Shown here: piece by piece, positions 40,945-49,142 of the stretch
Layout of the letters: each line of letters opens with the position of its first letter
Position numbering within the stretch: the stretch's first letter is position 1
Assembly: GCA_964577375.1 (NCBI GenBank)
Contig: CAZNYW010000028.1
Location: 1 to 51,131 of the forward strand
DNA: 51,131 nt
Origin: DATKUC01 sp964577375
GTDB taxonomy: Bacteria > Spirochaetota > Spirochaetia > DSM-27196 > DATKUC01
Reading direction: 5' to 3'
Position numbers and translations under genes: made by a program
The notes under the pieces: generated by a model
Databases searched by the model: none
What the model was told of the DNA's origin: nothing
The model's input: only the letters and a program-made list of their open reading frames with translations

Positions 40945-43403
40945 CAGTTCGAGCCCGCCGCTGCGGCCAGCCCGTCGGCATTCACCACAACGACCGATCC
41001 GGATGCGGTCGGCACCAGAATCCGGCGCTCGTCGACAACGGGGCGCCCGGACGGCTTTGCGTCGAGAGGCAGGCGATACAGCTCCTTCCCGGAGGAGGCG
41101 CTCACCACAGCGAGGGTCCCGTCGGTGGCACCGTAGACGAGCATTCCGCCGACCAGCGCCGGCGGTGTCGCGGCATCGGTTATGGGAGCTCTCGAGGGAC
41201 TGCCGTCCTTCCAGGAAAGCGCGTGGATCTGCGAACCGGCGTAGACAAATGCGTCGGAAGCGCCTGCGAGAATGTCGGAATAGACCGACCCGCCGGACGA
41301 ACCGAGATCGTGCTGCCAGGCGACGGAACCCGAGGTCAGATTGACGCAGACGACCGTTCCCCGACGGCCGGCGAAGGCCGCGAGGTCTCCATGAATCGTC
41401 ACCGTCGAGCCGACCGGCTGCAGCGCCTGAGTCGGAATGGTGCTGGTTATTTTCGAGGTTCCGAGATTGATCTCGTAGAGACTTCCCTGCTGGTTCACGG
41501 CATAAAGCGTGCCTCGCACGACCGCCGGTGTCATCCAGATTCCGGATGGCACCGCGATCTGTCCGGTAACTGCCTTCTGCCGCGGGTCGATGATGCTGAT
41601 TCCGGTTGTGTCCGGATAGTAGAACAAACCGTTTGCGAACGCGGCCCGCTGCCCGAAGGGATGAGCGGTGGAGCCGTTCAGTGTCATGCGGTAGACCGCA
41701 GCTCCGGTCGCCGAATTGAAGACCGCAAACTCCTGAGTACCGGAAAGCGCCGCGTAGCCGCCGCCTGCAACCGGTATCGAGCTCGAATTGCCGGTGTTGG
41801 AGGTTGAAGCGGTCCAGAGAACGCGGCCGTCCGGCTGCACCGCGGAAATTCCCCCGTTGGCACCCGCGACGTAGGCCACACCCCCGCCGTCGGCCTCACC
41901 GCCGACGATACCGGATGAGCCAACCGCGATCATCCGTTCAATCGGCCTGGGCTCGAGGGCGACCGACACGGTGTTGGCACCCTGGCCCACTACCCGCTTC
42001 ATTGTCGTGCCGCTGAAGCCGGCACGCTCTACGGTGATGGTCACGGAGGTTCCCGCCGGGAACTCCGGACTGCCGGAACCGGCGAGTCTCTTTCCGTCGA
42101 CGCGCACCGTCGCATCCGAAGGAGAAACGGAGAAGGAAAGCGTCCCGGTAGGTACCGGGGCCGGTTTCGTTGCTGCAGGAGGAGCGGCAGCGACCTTTGG
42201 AGTCTCGACCGGCTTCTGCTGCGTCTGGGGCGGTGTGGCCGGAGGAGCGGCGGCAGGCGCCGGCACGGGAGCCGGTGCGGCCACGGCAGCGGGGGCTGTC
42301 GCGGGGGCGGTTGCCGGTTTGGCGGCCACCGTCGGCGGGTTGGCCTGCTCCTTCGGCTGGGCCGGCGCCGCGGCAGTCGTCTGTTCGGCGGTCGCGGTTG
42401 AAGCCGGCGGCGCGGGCAACGGCTTTATTTCCATCGTGTCGGCATGCTTGAGAAGATCCTGCGATTGCGGGTCGAGCGTCGCCGCCACAGGTACTGCCGC
42501 AGGCATGGTACGAGTTGCCGTGTCCGCCGACTGCGCAAGTGCAGTGACCTTCTGCTGCTTTTCGGCTTCCGGTGCCGCCGCGACTGCCTTCAGATTTTCG
42601 GCGACAGTCTGAACCTTTTCGGTCATCGCGTCGGCCTCTTTCTTGGTAATGACAAGCTGATAGCCGGCGGTGACCATCGGCAGCGACTTCGCCACCTTGT
42701 CCACGGCCTGTGTTGCGTCGGGCCCGACCTTCTGCGCTTCGGCCTCCATTTCCTTTACCTGGTCGGTCGGCGGCGTGACGGCAACCGTTCCTTCGCTGAC
42801 CGCGAGCGTTGTGTCTCCGGTGTCCGCCGAAGAGACGGCAAAACGGGTACCACGGACGCCGCAGGTCACGGCGCGGGTTCGCACCTGGAACGATTCACCT
42901 TCGACCGTCTTTCTCACTTTGGAGACAACCGAGCCTACCGTGAGGGCGACCGTGGCTCCGTCGGGAGCTCCTGCGGGGGAGAGTGATCCAATTACGACGT
43001 CGCTGTCTGCCTGAATTCGCGTTACCGCGAGATTGCCGAACTGGATTTCACAGTAGGAGTCCTGCCCGACCACTATGCGGTCTTCGGGGTTGAGCAGCAT
43101 GCCTATCTCGGCGGTTGTTGCCGTCGGCGCGGATGCGGTGCCGGTTGTTGAAACCTTTGTTGCACCTTTGGAGGCCTGAAATACCCGGACATCTCCGGTG
43201 GTGAAGACAACCTGCGTCTGCAGGTATTCGGGACTGGCGGAAGTGCCCGCCGTGGAGGAGCCGGTTGCGCTGCTGCCGTTGCCCCCTCCGCCCGGCGTGG
43301 GGGTCACATTCCCAGCAGTATTGCCCGGTTTCTGGCCGCAGGCTGCAAGCAGCAGCAACACGGCCAATAGGGACATGTGCCCGAGAACGCTTCGTACTTT
43401 CAT
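40944..43403 (-). CDS. FecR, PEGA and PQQ-propeller lipoprotein
   Basis: This 819-residue lipoprotein has a signal peptide with LLAAC lipobox. A FecR domain spans about 55-205 (AEIGMLLNPEDRIVVGQDSY, VRTRAVTCGVRGTRFAVSS). A helical region and a long Ala/Pro linker (about 330-430) follow, then a PEGA domain (about 435-510, SPSDATVRVDGKRLAGS), then a seven- or eight-bladed PQQ-like beta-propeller (about 515-819, with blades such as GSLYEINLGTSKITSTIP and GTVVCVNLTSGSVAWQHDLG). All segments are protein-protein or glycan-binding folds. GGGGGTGG precedes the ATG. It leads the envelope operon and overlaps the next gene by one base. Confidence 0.88.
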   Translation of the reverse strand: MKVRSVLGHMSLLAVLLLLAACGQKPGNTAGNVTPTPGGGGNGSSATGSSTAGTSASPEYLQTQVVFTTGDVRVFQASKGATKVSTTGTASAPTATTAEIGMLLNPEDRIVVGQDSYCEIQFGNLAVTRIQADSDVVIGSLSPAGAPDGATVALTVGSVVSKVRKTVEGESFQVRTRAVTCGVRGTRFAVSSADTGDTTLAVSEGTVAVTPPTDQVKEMEAEAQKVGPDATQAVDKVAKSLPMVTAGYQLVITKKEADAMTEKVQTVAENLKAVAAAPEAEKQQKVTALAQSADTATRTMPAAVPVAATLDPQSQDLLKHADTMEIKPLPAPPASTATAEQTTAAAPAQPKEQANPPTVAAKPATAPATAPAAVAAPAPVPAPAAAPPATPPQTQQKPVETPKVAAAPPAATKPAPVPTGTLSFSVSPSDATVRVDGKRLAGSGSPEFPAGTSVTITVERAGFSGTTMKRVVGQGANTVSVALEPRPIERMIAVGSSGIVGGEADGGGVAYVAGANGGISAVQPDGRVLWTASTSNTGNSSSIPVAGGGYAALSGTQEFAVFNSATGAAVYRMTLNGSTAHPFGQRAAFANGLFYYPDTTGISIIDPRQKAVTGQIAVPSGIWMTPAVVRGTLYAVNQQGSLYEINLGTSKITSTIPTQALQPVGSTVTIHGDLAAFAGRRGTVVCVNLTSGSVAWQHDLGSSGGSVYSDILAGASDAFVYAGSQIHALSWKDGSPSRAPITDAATPPALVGGMLVYGATDGTLAVVSASSGKELYRLPLDAKPSGRPVVDERRILVPTASGSVVVVNADGLAAAAGSN

Positions 43404-43486
43404 TGGTCCACCCCCGAAACTCATGATAAGCCGACAGACGCGCTGATCCGGAGAACGCGTGCGCGCCTTCTGCACGGATACTATCA

Positions 43487-43495
43487 ATCTTAGCA
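43487..43495 (-). promoter_or_regulatory. Extended -10 candidate for the envelope operon
   Basis: On the minus strand TGCTAAGAT gives an extended -10 with TAAGAT about 84 bases upstream of the FecR-PEGA-propeller ATG. The region 43404-43539 is otherwise empty of coding frames. No -35 consensus is present. Confidence 0.35.
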
Positions 43496-43539
43496 CAATG
43501 GTAAGCGTTTCTGCACGTTTCAGGTAAACAGCACGAATT

Positions 43540-44514
43540 TCAGCGCCGAAAAGCGGCCGCCGCGGCACAGCTCTCAGCGGCATAACCTCCAACGGCAGTC
43601 TCGTCCGAAAGAACAAAACCCAGATACCCGGAGACAAGAAGATCGTACAGGTGACAAACCTCGGAGCGTGTCGGCTGCGGACTGTGAGTCATGTGCTCGA
43701 GCAGCTGTCCGGCCATGTAGACCGGCACCCTGATACGGCCCATATCGCGGCTGAAACGCGATACGGCGGCGGCCATCTCCGTCAACCCGAGCTCCGCGCC
43801 AAGGTCGCCGCGGCATACCCACACCGCATCCGCGTGCGTGGCCACGGCGTCCGCCTCGATCATCGCCTGCGGCCGCTCGAGCTTCGCAATAAGCGGCCGG
43901 CCCGTACCGAGCAGCTTCCGGTACCTCGCCATCTCCTGTGCATCCCGAACGTAGGAGACCGCATACTCGATGCCCTCGAGATTACGCGTCCGCTCATGAA
44001 TCTGTAGATCCTTTGGCAGCAGGCGTTCGCTGCGATAGTCGGCCGCGGGAAGAGTGATTCCCTTTCCGGCCGATATTTCTCCTCCCCGGGTGACGCGGGC
44101 GGTCACCGAGAGGTCGCCGACCCGGACTATCTCTGCGTGAACGCGCGCATCGTTCAGTGCAATGGAACCGCCGGCGTATGACGCGCGAAAGAAGTCTTCG
44201 TGCGGGACCGGGAGCACGCCGCGCTTGCGCGAGTCCGGCTCACAGACGAGAGTGAGCTCGTCTCCTTCAGCGAGAGCTTCCGCAGTGAAACTGCCAAGCC
44301 GCCACTTGCTCCCCTGGAGATCGAGAATGAGCGATCGGTAGGCACCTCCCGAACTCCGGAAGCTCAGGAGCGCATCCATCCAGCGTTCGAGCTCGCTTAA
44401 TGTAAGGTGTGAGGTATTCAGCCTGAAAGAGGTAGCCCCGGCATCGAGGAGCCGCTGCCAGGCATCAGGCCCGGAGGTGGCAGGACCGAGCGTTGCTACA
44501 AGGGCGTAGTTCAC
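43540..44514 (-). CDS. Pyruvate-kinase-like protein lacking the C domain and catalytic Thr
   Basis: This 324-residue protein follows pyruvate kinase through its barrel and B domain: RLNTSH (31-36), LILDLQGSKWRLG (63-74), a B domain with RGGEISAGKGITLPA, IAKLERPQAMIEADA (Lys211, Glu213), WVCRGDLGAELG (Asp237) and LSDETAVGGYAAESC. The allosteric C domain is missing (normal length about 470). Where pyruvate kinase has VATQMLESM, this has MAGQLLEHM, so the catalytic Thr is Gly269. The LDTKG lysine is also replaced. It probably binds a phosphoenolpyruvate-like ligand but may not make pyruvate efficiently. Its GTG start overlaps the LOG stop as GTGA, so the two are translationally coupled. Confidence 0.85.
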   Translation of the reverse strand: MNYALVATLGPATSGPDAWQRLLDAGATSFRLNTSHLTLSELERWMDALLSFRSSGGAYRSLILDLQGSKWRLGSFTAEALAEGDELTLVCEPDSRKRGVLPVPHEDFFRASYAGGSIALNDARVHAEIVRVGDLSVTARVTRGGEISAGKGITLPAADYRSERLLPKDLQIHERTRNLEGIEYAVSYVRDAQEMARYRKLLGTGRPLIAKLERPQAMIEADAVATHADAVWVCRGDLGAELGLTEMAAAVSRFSRDMGRIRVPVYMAGQLLEHMTHSPQPTRSEVCHLYDLLVSGYLGFVLSDETAVGGYAAESCAAAAAFRR

Positions 44515-45083
44515 CCCGGCGTCCAGCGCTCCACGCGCTGCGGGGTCGCCTCTTCCACCAGCTCGAGCAGCGCCTCCGGCTCATCGGCTACGAGGGCGAG
44601 CCGTCTGCTCTGCGGCGCGAGGAACCCCGCGTCAACCATTTCGTCAAAGAAGGACAAGAGAGAATCAAAGTAGTGATCGGTATTGAGAAAGCCGCACGGC
44701 TTCGAGTGGAGGGAGATCTGTGCCCAGCTCAGCACTTCGGAAACCTCCTCGAGAGTCCCGTAGCCGCCGGGAAGACAGAGAAATCCATCGGCCAGCCTGC
44801 CCATCATCGCTTTGCGCTGCTGCATGTCCTCGGTAATGTGCAACTCGGTGAGTCCGTCGTGAGCAATCTCGCGGTCCATCAGATGTTTCGGCATGACGCC
44901 GACCACCGACGCGCCGGCACGGAGCGCGGTCTCTGCGATCACGCCCATGAGCCCGACTCTCCCGCCTCCGTAGATCAGGCGGATGTTCCGTTTCGCCAGC
45001 AGGGTGGCTACCTCCTTCGCGGCGGTCGCATAGTTGCGCGTCATTCCAAGAGAAGATCCGCAAAAGATACAGATGGACTTCAC
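44511..45083 (-). CDS. LOG family protein (cytokinin riboside 5'-monophosphate phosphoribohydrolase type)
   Basis: This 190-residue protein has the full LOG/TIGR00730 signature: SICIFCGSS at the start, YGGGRVGLMG at 38-47, MQQRKAMM with Arg90/Lys91 and PGGYGTLEE at 105-113. LOG proteins hydrolyse the N-glycosidic bond of nucleoside 5'-monophosphates, releasing ribose 5-phosphate and a base. GTG at 45083 is preferred because family members begin just before SICxFCGSS, and because the promoter -10 at 45137-45142 puts transcription start near 45130, which excludes the earlier GTG at 45128. It is the first gene of a coupled pair with the pyruvate-kinase-like protein. Confidence 0.92.
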   Translation of the reverse strand: MKSICIFCGSSLGMTRNYATAAKEVATLLAKRNIRLIYGGGRVGLMGVIAETALRAGASVVGVMPKHLMDREIAHDGLTELHITEDMQQRKAMMGRLADGFLCLPGGYGTLEEVSEVLSWAQISLHSKPCGFLNTDHYFDSLLSFFDEMVDAGFLAPQSRRLALVADEPEALLELVEEATPQRVERWTPG

Positions 45084-45136
45084 ATCGACACCCCCGCCTT
45101 CGATATCTTCGATTCTCGTGTCCGACACGACATGAT

Positions 45137-45165
45137 ATCATACCCGGAGGGTTAGGTTCAGGTAA
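45137..45165 (-). promoter_or_regulatory. Promoter candidate for the LOG/PK-like operon
   Basis: Minus-strand TTACCT (complement at 45160-45165) and TATGAT (complement at 45137-45142) are 17 bases apart. The -10 matches five of six bases and the -35 three of six. It lies about 55 bases upstream of the LOG start at 45083. Confidence 0.5.
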
Positions 45166-45206
45166 CAGGAAACCGCGATCGTGGTGTTGAATAGGTGAGG
45201 ATGCAA

Positions 45207-45929
45207 ATGCACAGATCAGAATCACGTGCAACGTTGCGTTGGGCCGGCGCGGCTTGCCTGCTCGCCATGTGCGCGGCGTTCATCTCCTGTACGTCGGTCA
45301 ATCATCTCGACCGCTATCAATTCGACGGAAGGTCGCTTGCAGCGAACATGCGCCTGCCGCCGGAGCCGAAGCTGGACGTATTCTACTTCGTTCACGCGAA
45401 TCCGAAGTTGCCCTTTGCGGCGGTGCTCAACATAGGCACCAACTTCGCCAAAGCAGCCTCCGCCGAAGAGGCCGAAGGCAAAATGCGGCGAGCGCTGGTG
45501 TCGGTGAACGTTCCGGTGATCGTGCTGAAGGAGACCTTCTACGGCTCATCCACGGCGCTTGCAACAAGGATGACCGATTCGCCGCAGGAGGCCGACTATC
45601 TTCTCGACCTGGAGATAAACGAATACGGTATTCACGCCGATTCGCCCAACGGCTCAGTCAAACTGCGAATCAAGACGACCGCGCGAATATACGACCAGCG
45701 GAGCCGGGACCTGGTGTGGCGGCGAACGATGACACAATCCAGCGACGCCAGCCCCCAGATGTTCGGACTCGGGCCCACGATCGGGAACGTACTCGCCGCG
45801 ACGGCACTGGCAGACATGTCCGAAGAGGAGCTCGAGACCGGTTTCACCAACCTCGCAAAGGAGTCGGCCCGGGAGATGTCACGCCGGCTCGAGAAGGATC
45901 TGTATGAAGTGCGGTACCGAAATGAGTAG
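45207..45929 (+). CDS. Lipoprotein of unknown function
   Basis: This 240-residue protein has a signal peptide and relaxed spirochaetal lipobox (AFISC, Cys near 30). The mature part contains LDVFYFVHANPKLPF, an amphipathic helix, VNVPVIVLKETFYGSS and EADYLLDLEINEYGI, a mixed alpha/beta pattern. ADYLLDLEINEYGI, then TTARIYDQRSRDLVWRR, resembles lipoproteins that assemble as CsgG/TolB-N-like domains, but I cannot name the family. ATG at 45207 is preferred because the GTGAGG ribosome sequence is correctly spaced there; ATG at 45201 is also in frame. A strong terminator follows directly. Confidence 0.72.
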   Translation: MHRSESRATLRWAGAACLLAMCAAFISCTSVNHLDRYQFDGRSLAANMRLPPEPKLDVFYFVHANPKLPFAAVLNIGTNFAKAASAEEAEGKMRRALVSVNVPVIVLKETFYGSSTALATRMTDSPQEADYLLDLEINEYGIHADSPNGSVKLRIKTTARIYDQRSRDLVWRRTMTQSSDASPQMFGLGPTIGNVLAATALADMSEEELETGFTNLAKESAREMSRRLEKDLYEVRYRNE

Positions 45930-45963
45930 CCGGCCGGCCTGTCGCCCGGCCGGCGCTCTTTTC
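45929..45963 (+). terminator. Rho-independent terminator after the 45.2-kb lipoprotein gene
   Basis: GCCGGCCGG at 45929-45937 and CCGGCCGGC at 45946-45954 form perfect 9-base arms around an 8-base loop, followed by GCTCTTTTCT. It begins at the stop codon. On the minus strand there is no T-run, so it serves the plus-strand gene only. Confidence 0.8.
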
Positions 45964-45967
45964 TCCG

Positions 45968-46999
45968 TTAAAGCTTGATCTGCACCTTTACGGTGGTCGG
46001 CTTCGGATCGGCCGCGTACTCGTAGGCTTTGATGCTGTCGGCAAAATCGTAGGTCTCGGTTACCAGCGGTTTCAGTTTGAGCTTTCCCGATGCGATCATC
46101 TGTACCGCCCGCGGATAGACATTCGCATACCGGAAGATCGTGCGGATCGTCGCCTCCTTCCCCTGTGCTGCGGTTATGTCGAAGCTTATCGGCTCCACCG
46201 GCATCCCGACGTACACCACGCGGCCTCCGGGCCGAAGCGTGTCGAAGAGGTGAGCCGCAACACGTGCGTTTCCGCTCGCTTCGAACACGATGTCCGCCCC
46301 CCATCCGCCGGTCAGCGAGCTCACCACCTTCTGAAGATCTTCCTTCTCCACGTTGACCGGCGTCACCGCTCCCAGCCGTGCGGCAATGTCGAGCTTCGGC
46401 TGCTTGACGTCCGCTATTACGACCCTGCTGCAGCCGGCCGCGAGCGCCGAGGCGGCCGTCACCAGTCCGATCGTTCCCGCCCCGATCACCACCGCCAGGT
46501 CACCGGGCTCCACCTCGGCCTTCTTCGCCGCGTGCACGCCGATCGCCAGAGGCTCGACCAGCGCTCCCTCTTCGTAGCTCACGTTGTCCGGCAGCTTGAA
46601 GGTAAAATCCGCCGGATGCACCACGGTCGGCCGCGTTACTCCGTGCACCGGCGGCGTCGCCCAGAACACCACCTCGGGATCGAGGTTGTAGATTCCCAGT
46701 TTGTAGGCGCGGCTCTGCCTGTTGGGTATCCCGGGCTCCATGCAGACCCGGTCGCCCTTTGCAAGATCCTTCACCGAGCTTCCTACCTCCACCACCTCCC
46801 CGGAGGCCTCGTGGCCCAGGATCATCGGCTCCCGCACGATGTAGGAACCGATCCCTCCGTGCGTGTAGTAGTGCAGGTCGCTGCCGCAGATTCCGACGTT
46901 TCTCAATGCTATCCGGACGTCGTTCGGGCCCAGAGTCTCTTCCACCTCCATCTCCCGAAGCTTGAGCTCGCCCCTCTTTTCAAGTACCAGCGCTTTCAT
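45968..46999 (-). CDS. Medium-chain zinc dehydrogenase, xylitol/sorbitol type
   Basis: This 343-residue NAD-dependent polyol dehydrogenase oxidises a sugar alcohol to a ketose. The catalytic zinc site is Cys38 (GICGSDLHYY), His63 and Glu64 (GHEASG). VIGAGTIGLVT near 170 is the Rossmann loop. The structural-zinc region reads MEPGIPNRQSRAYKLGIYNLD, about residues 87-107, and lacks the four Cys residues, as in one branch of xylitol dehydrogenases that also keep FWATPPVHG. GGGAGG precedes the ATG. It lies 28 bases after the SDR gene on the same strand. The neighbouring sorbitol/mannitol-type transporter supports a polyol substrate. Confidence 0.9.
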   Translation of the reverse strand: MKALVLEKRGELKLREMEVEETLGPNDVRIALRNVGICGSDLHYYTHGGIGSYIVREPMILGHEASGEVVEVGSSVKDLAKGDRVCMEPGIPNRQSRAYKLGIYNLDPEVVFWATPPVHGVTRPTVVHPADFTFKLPDNVSYEEGALVEPLAIGVHAAKKAEVEPGDLAVVIGAGTIGLVTAASALAAGCSRVVIADVKQPKLDIAARLGAVTPVNVEKEDLQKVVSSLTGGWGADIVFEASGNARVAAHLFDTLRPGGRVVYVGMPVEPISFDITAAQGKEATIRTIFRYANVYPRAVQMIASGKLKLKPLVTETYDFADSIKAYEYAADPKPTTVKVQIKL

Positions 47000-47027
47000 C
47001 TGATAGTACCTCCCGGCTCGTTCCAGA

Positions 47028-47831
47028 TTACCAGACGCAGTAGCCGCCGTCGATAACCAGGTCGGCTCCCGTCATGTAGTCGGTTGCCTCGCATGCCAGA
47101 TAGACAACCGCACCCTGGAGGTCGGTCACGTCGGCCATGCGGTGCATGGGAATGAGCGGCAGCCAGGCGTCGAGCATCTTCTTCCCCTCGGGGGTCGCAA
47201 TCAGGTCTTCCACCAGCTTCGTCCTGGTGTAGCCCGGACTTATCGAATTGATTCTAATGCCGTATTTCGCCCATTCACCAGCGAGACTCCGGGTCAGATG
47301 AAGCACCCCCGCCTTTGATACATTATAGGGCGTCTGGTTCTGCGGCATGTTGACGATATGCCCGGACATGGAGGCGGTGTTGATGATCTTTCCGTAATTC
47401 GCCTTGTGCATCACCTTCGCCTCCGCCTGAGCGCAGTAGAGCACACCGTCGAGATTGAGCCGCATGATCTTCTGCCAGACCTCGGGGGAGACATCCTCTG
47501 CGTTTACCCACTGGCCGATCCCGGCGTTGTTGACCCCGATCGTGAGTTTTCCCCACCTGTTCACAACGGTGTCGACCATCCTTTCGATCTGTTCGGGATT
47601 GGTGACGTCTGCAGTCACGGCTATAGCGTCGATCTTCTTGCCGGTGAGCTCGTGAGCAACCTCTTCGGCAGCCTCTTTCGAGATATCGACGATCGCGACC
47701 GCAGCCCCCGCCTCACCGAGCGCATGCGCATAGGCCCGTCCGATACCCTGTCCGGCGCCGGTCACCAGCGCAACCCTGTCCTTCAGGCTGAACCGATCGA
47801 GAATCGATCTCCCTTCCATCACACTGTCCAT
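47028..47831 (-). CDS. Short-chain polyol dehydrogenase
   Basis: This 267-residue SDR has TGAGQGIG at 24-31, an acidic Asp after the second strand (IVDIS), which favours NAD, NNAGIG near 105, NTASMSG with the catalytic Ser and YNVSK for YxxxK. The general pattern matches arabinitol, sorbitol and mannitol dehydrogenases of the SDR class. AAAGGAG precedes the ATG. It heads a two-gene unit with the zinc dehydrogenase and is divergent from the second zinc dehydrogenase. A perfect TATAAT lies about 24 bases upstream of the start. Substrate assignment is inferred from the locus. Confidence 0.88.
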   Translation of the reverse strand: MDSVMEGRSILDRFSLKDRVALVTGAGQGIGRAYAHALGEAGAAVAIVDISKEAAEEVAHELTGKKIDAIAVTADVTNPEQIERMVDTVVNRWGKLTIGVNNAGIGQWVNAEDVSPEVWQKIMRLNLDGVLYCAQAEAKVMHKANYGKIINTASMSGHIVNMPQNQTPYNVSKAGVLHLTRSLAGEWAKYGIRINSISPGYTRTKLVEDLIATPEGKKMLDAWLPLIPMHRMADVTDLQGAVVYLACEATDYMTGADLVIDGGYCVW

Positions 47832-47854
47832 ACGGAGCTCCTTTCCATTGAGAT

Positions 47855-47860
47855 ATTATA
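47855..47860 (-). promoter_or_regulatory. Consensus -10 for the SDR/zinc dehydrogenase operon
   Basis: The minus strand carries a perfect TATAAT 24 bases before the SDR ATG at 47831. No -35 match occurs at the right distance, which would fit activator-dependent expression. Confidence 0.45.
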
Positions 47861-47935
47861 ATGCGGGATTCGAGACCGGAACGCCGCGCCGCGCGCGCGT
47901 ATCGGCCTCTCCCGTCCTATGAATTCGAACCGGAC

Positions 47936-47964
47936 TTGCTGGCCGGATGAGTTGCTGGCATACT
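47936..47964 (+). promoter_or_regulatory. Weak promoter candidate for the 48-kb zinc dehydrogenase gene
   Basis: TTGCTG at 47936-47941 and CATACT at 47959-47964 are 17 bases apart, 40 bases before the start codon at 48005. Both hexamers are imperfect. Confidence 0.35.
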
Positions 47965-48004
47965 GTTTGAAACACAATACAGCCCAGAGGGAGGTTGCAC
48001 CACC

Positions 48005-49093
48005 ATGGCAAAGAGTATGACTGGAGCAAAATTGCCCGGTAACAGTACGGTCGAAATGGGCACGTTTCCAGTTCCGGAACCGCGGCACGGCGAGGTCCTG
48101 ATCAGGGTCAAGTCTTCCACGATCTGCGGAAGCGACATCCGGGCGATCTACCGCGAGCACCTGGGGAAGGGCCCGGAAGGATATCAGAACGTGATCGCGG
48201 GACACGAACCCTGCGGCCAGATCATCTCCACCGGCCCAGGCATGCGGCGGTTCAAGACCGGTGACCGCGTCATCGTCTATCACATCTCCGGCTGCGGAGT
48301 CTGCTACGACTGCCGCCGCGGCTACATGATCAGCTGCTCGAGCCCGCTCCGCGCTGCCTACGGCTGGCAGCGTGACGGCGGCATGGCCGAATACCTGCTC
48401 GCTGAGGAGAAGGACCTGGTGCTCCTTCCCGACAACCTCACCTACACGGACGGCGCCCAGGTCGCCTGCGGATTCGGCACCGTCTACGAAGCACTCTCCA
48501 AGATTGGAATTTCGGGTAACGACCGCGTGCTGGTCACCGGGCTCGGCCCCGTGGGACTGGCTACCGCGATGCTTGCCAGAGCGCTGGGAGCTTCGAGGAT
48601 CATCGGAACCGACGTAGCCGAGACCCGCACCTCTCTCGCCAAGGAGCTGGGTCTTGTCGACGTCGCGCTGCTCGGGAAGGAGGCGACGGTCGATGCAGTG
48701 CTTTCCGCCACCGGCGGCAGCGGTGTCGAGAGAGCCGTCGACTGCTCGGCGAACGACGCTGCCAGGCAGCTCGCCGTCCGCGCGACGCGCGAATGGGGCA
48801 AAGTGGCCCTGGTGGGAGAGGGCGGCACCTTCAACTTCAATCCCAGTCCCGACATCATTCACGGTCAGAAAACGATCTACGGCTCCTGGGTAACCAGCAT
48901 CTGGCGTATGGAAGAGCTCGTCGAAAAGCTCTCGGAATGGGAAATCCATCCCGACAGACTGGTCACGCACCGCTTTTCGCTCGACCGGTGCTCCGAAGCG
49001 TACGAGCTCATGGCGGGGGGGCAATGCGGCAAGGTCGCGGTTTGCTTCGACGAGGAGCTCACGAACGCGGGCTCCTCGAAGGTGATGGCCTGA
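48005..49093 (+). CDS. Medium-chain zinc dehydrogenase with both zinc sites
   Basis: This 362-residue dehydrogenase has catalytic-zinc ligands Cys41 (TICGSD), His67 and Glu68 (GHEPCG) and a complete structural-zinc set Cys97, Cys100, Cys103 and Cys111 (GCGVCYDCRRGYMISC). The Rossmann loop is VTGLGPVGLA. It belongs to the threonine/sorbitol dehydrogenase group, unlike the neighbouring enzyme without structural zinc. GGGAGG precedes the ATG. Its position in a locus with a sorbitol/mannitol-type transporter and two other dehydrogenases suggests a polyol or sugar substrate. A hairpin lies just after its stop. Confidence 0.9.
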   Translation: MAKSMTGAKLPGNSTVEMGTFPVPEPRHGEVLIRVKSSTICGSDIRAIYREHLGKGPEGYQNVIAGHEPCGQIISTGPGMRRFKTGDRVIVYHISGCGVCYDCRRGYMISCSSPLRAAYGWQRDGGMAEYLLAEEKDLVLLPDNLTYTDGAQVACGFGTVYEALSKIGISGNDRVLVTGLGPVGLATAMLARALGASRIIGTDVAETRTSLAKELGLVDVALLGKEATVDAVLSATGGSGVERAVDCSANDAARQLAVRATREWGKVALVGEGGTFNFNPSPDIIHGQKTIYGSWVTSIWRMEELVEKLSEWEIHPDRLVTHRFSLDRCSEAYELMAGGQCGKVAVCFDEELTNAGSSKVMA

Positions 49094-49115
49094 CTGCATT
49101 CGGGTTGTATGCTGA

Positions 49116-49139
49116 CGGGGCCGCCTTCCTGCGGTCCCG
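49116..49139. terminator. Hairpin between convergent dehydrogenase and regulator genes
   Basis: CGGGGCCGC and GCGGTCCCG form 9-base arms (one G-T wobble) around a 6-base loop in the 49-base gap between convergent stops. No T-run follows on either strand, so a terminator role is only possible. Confidence 0.35.
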
Positions 49140-49142
49140 GAT

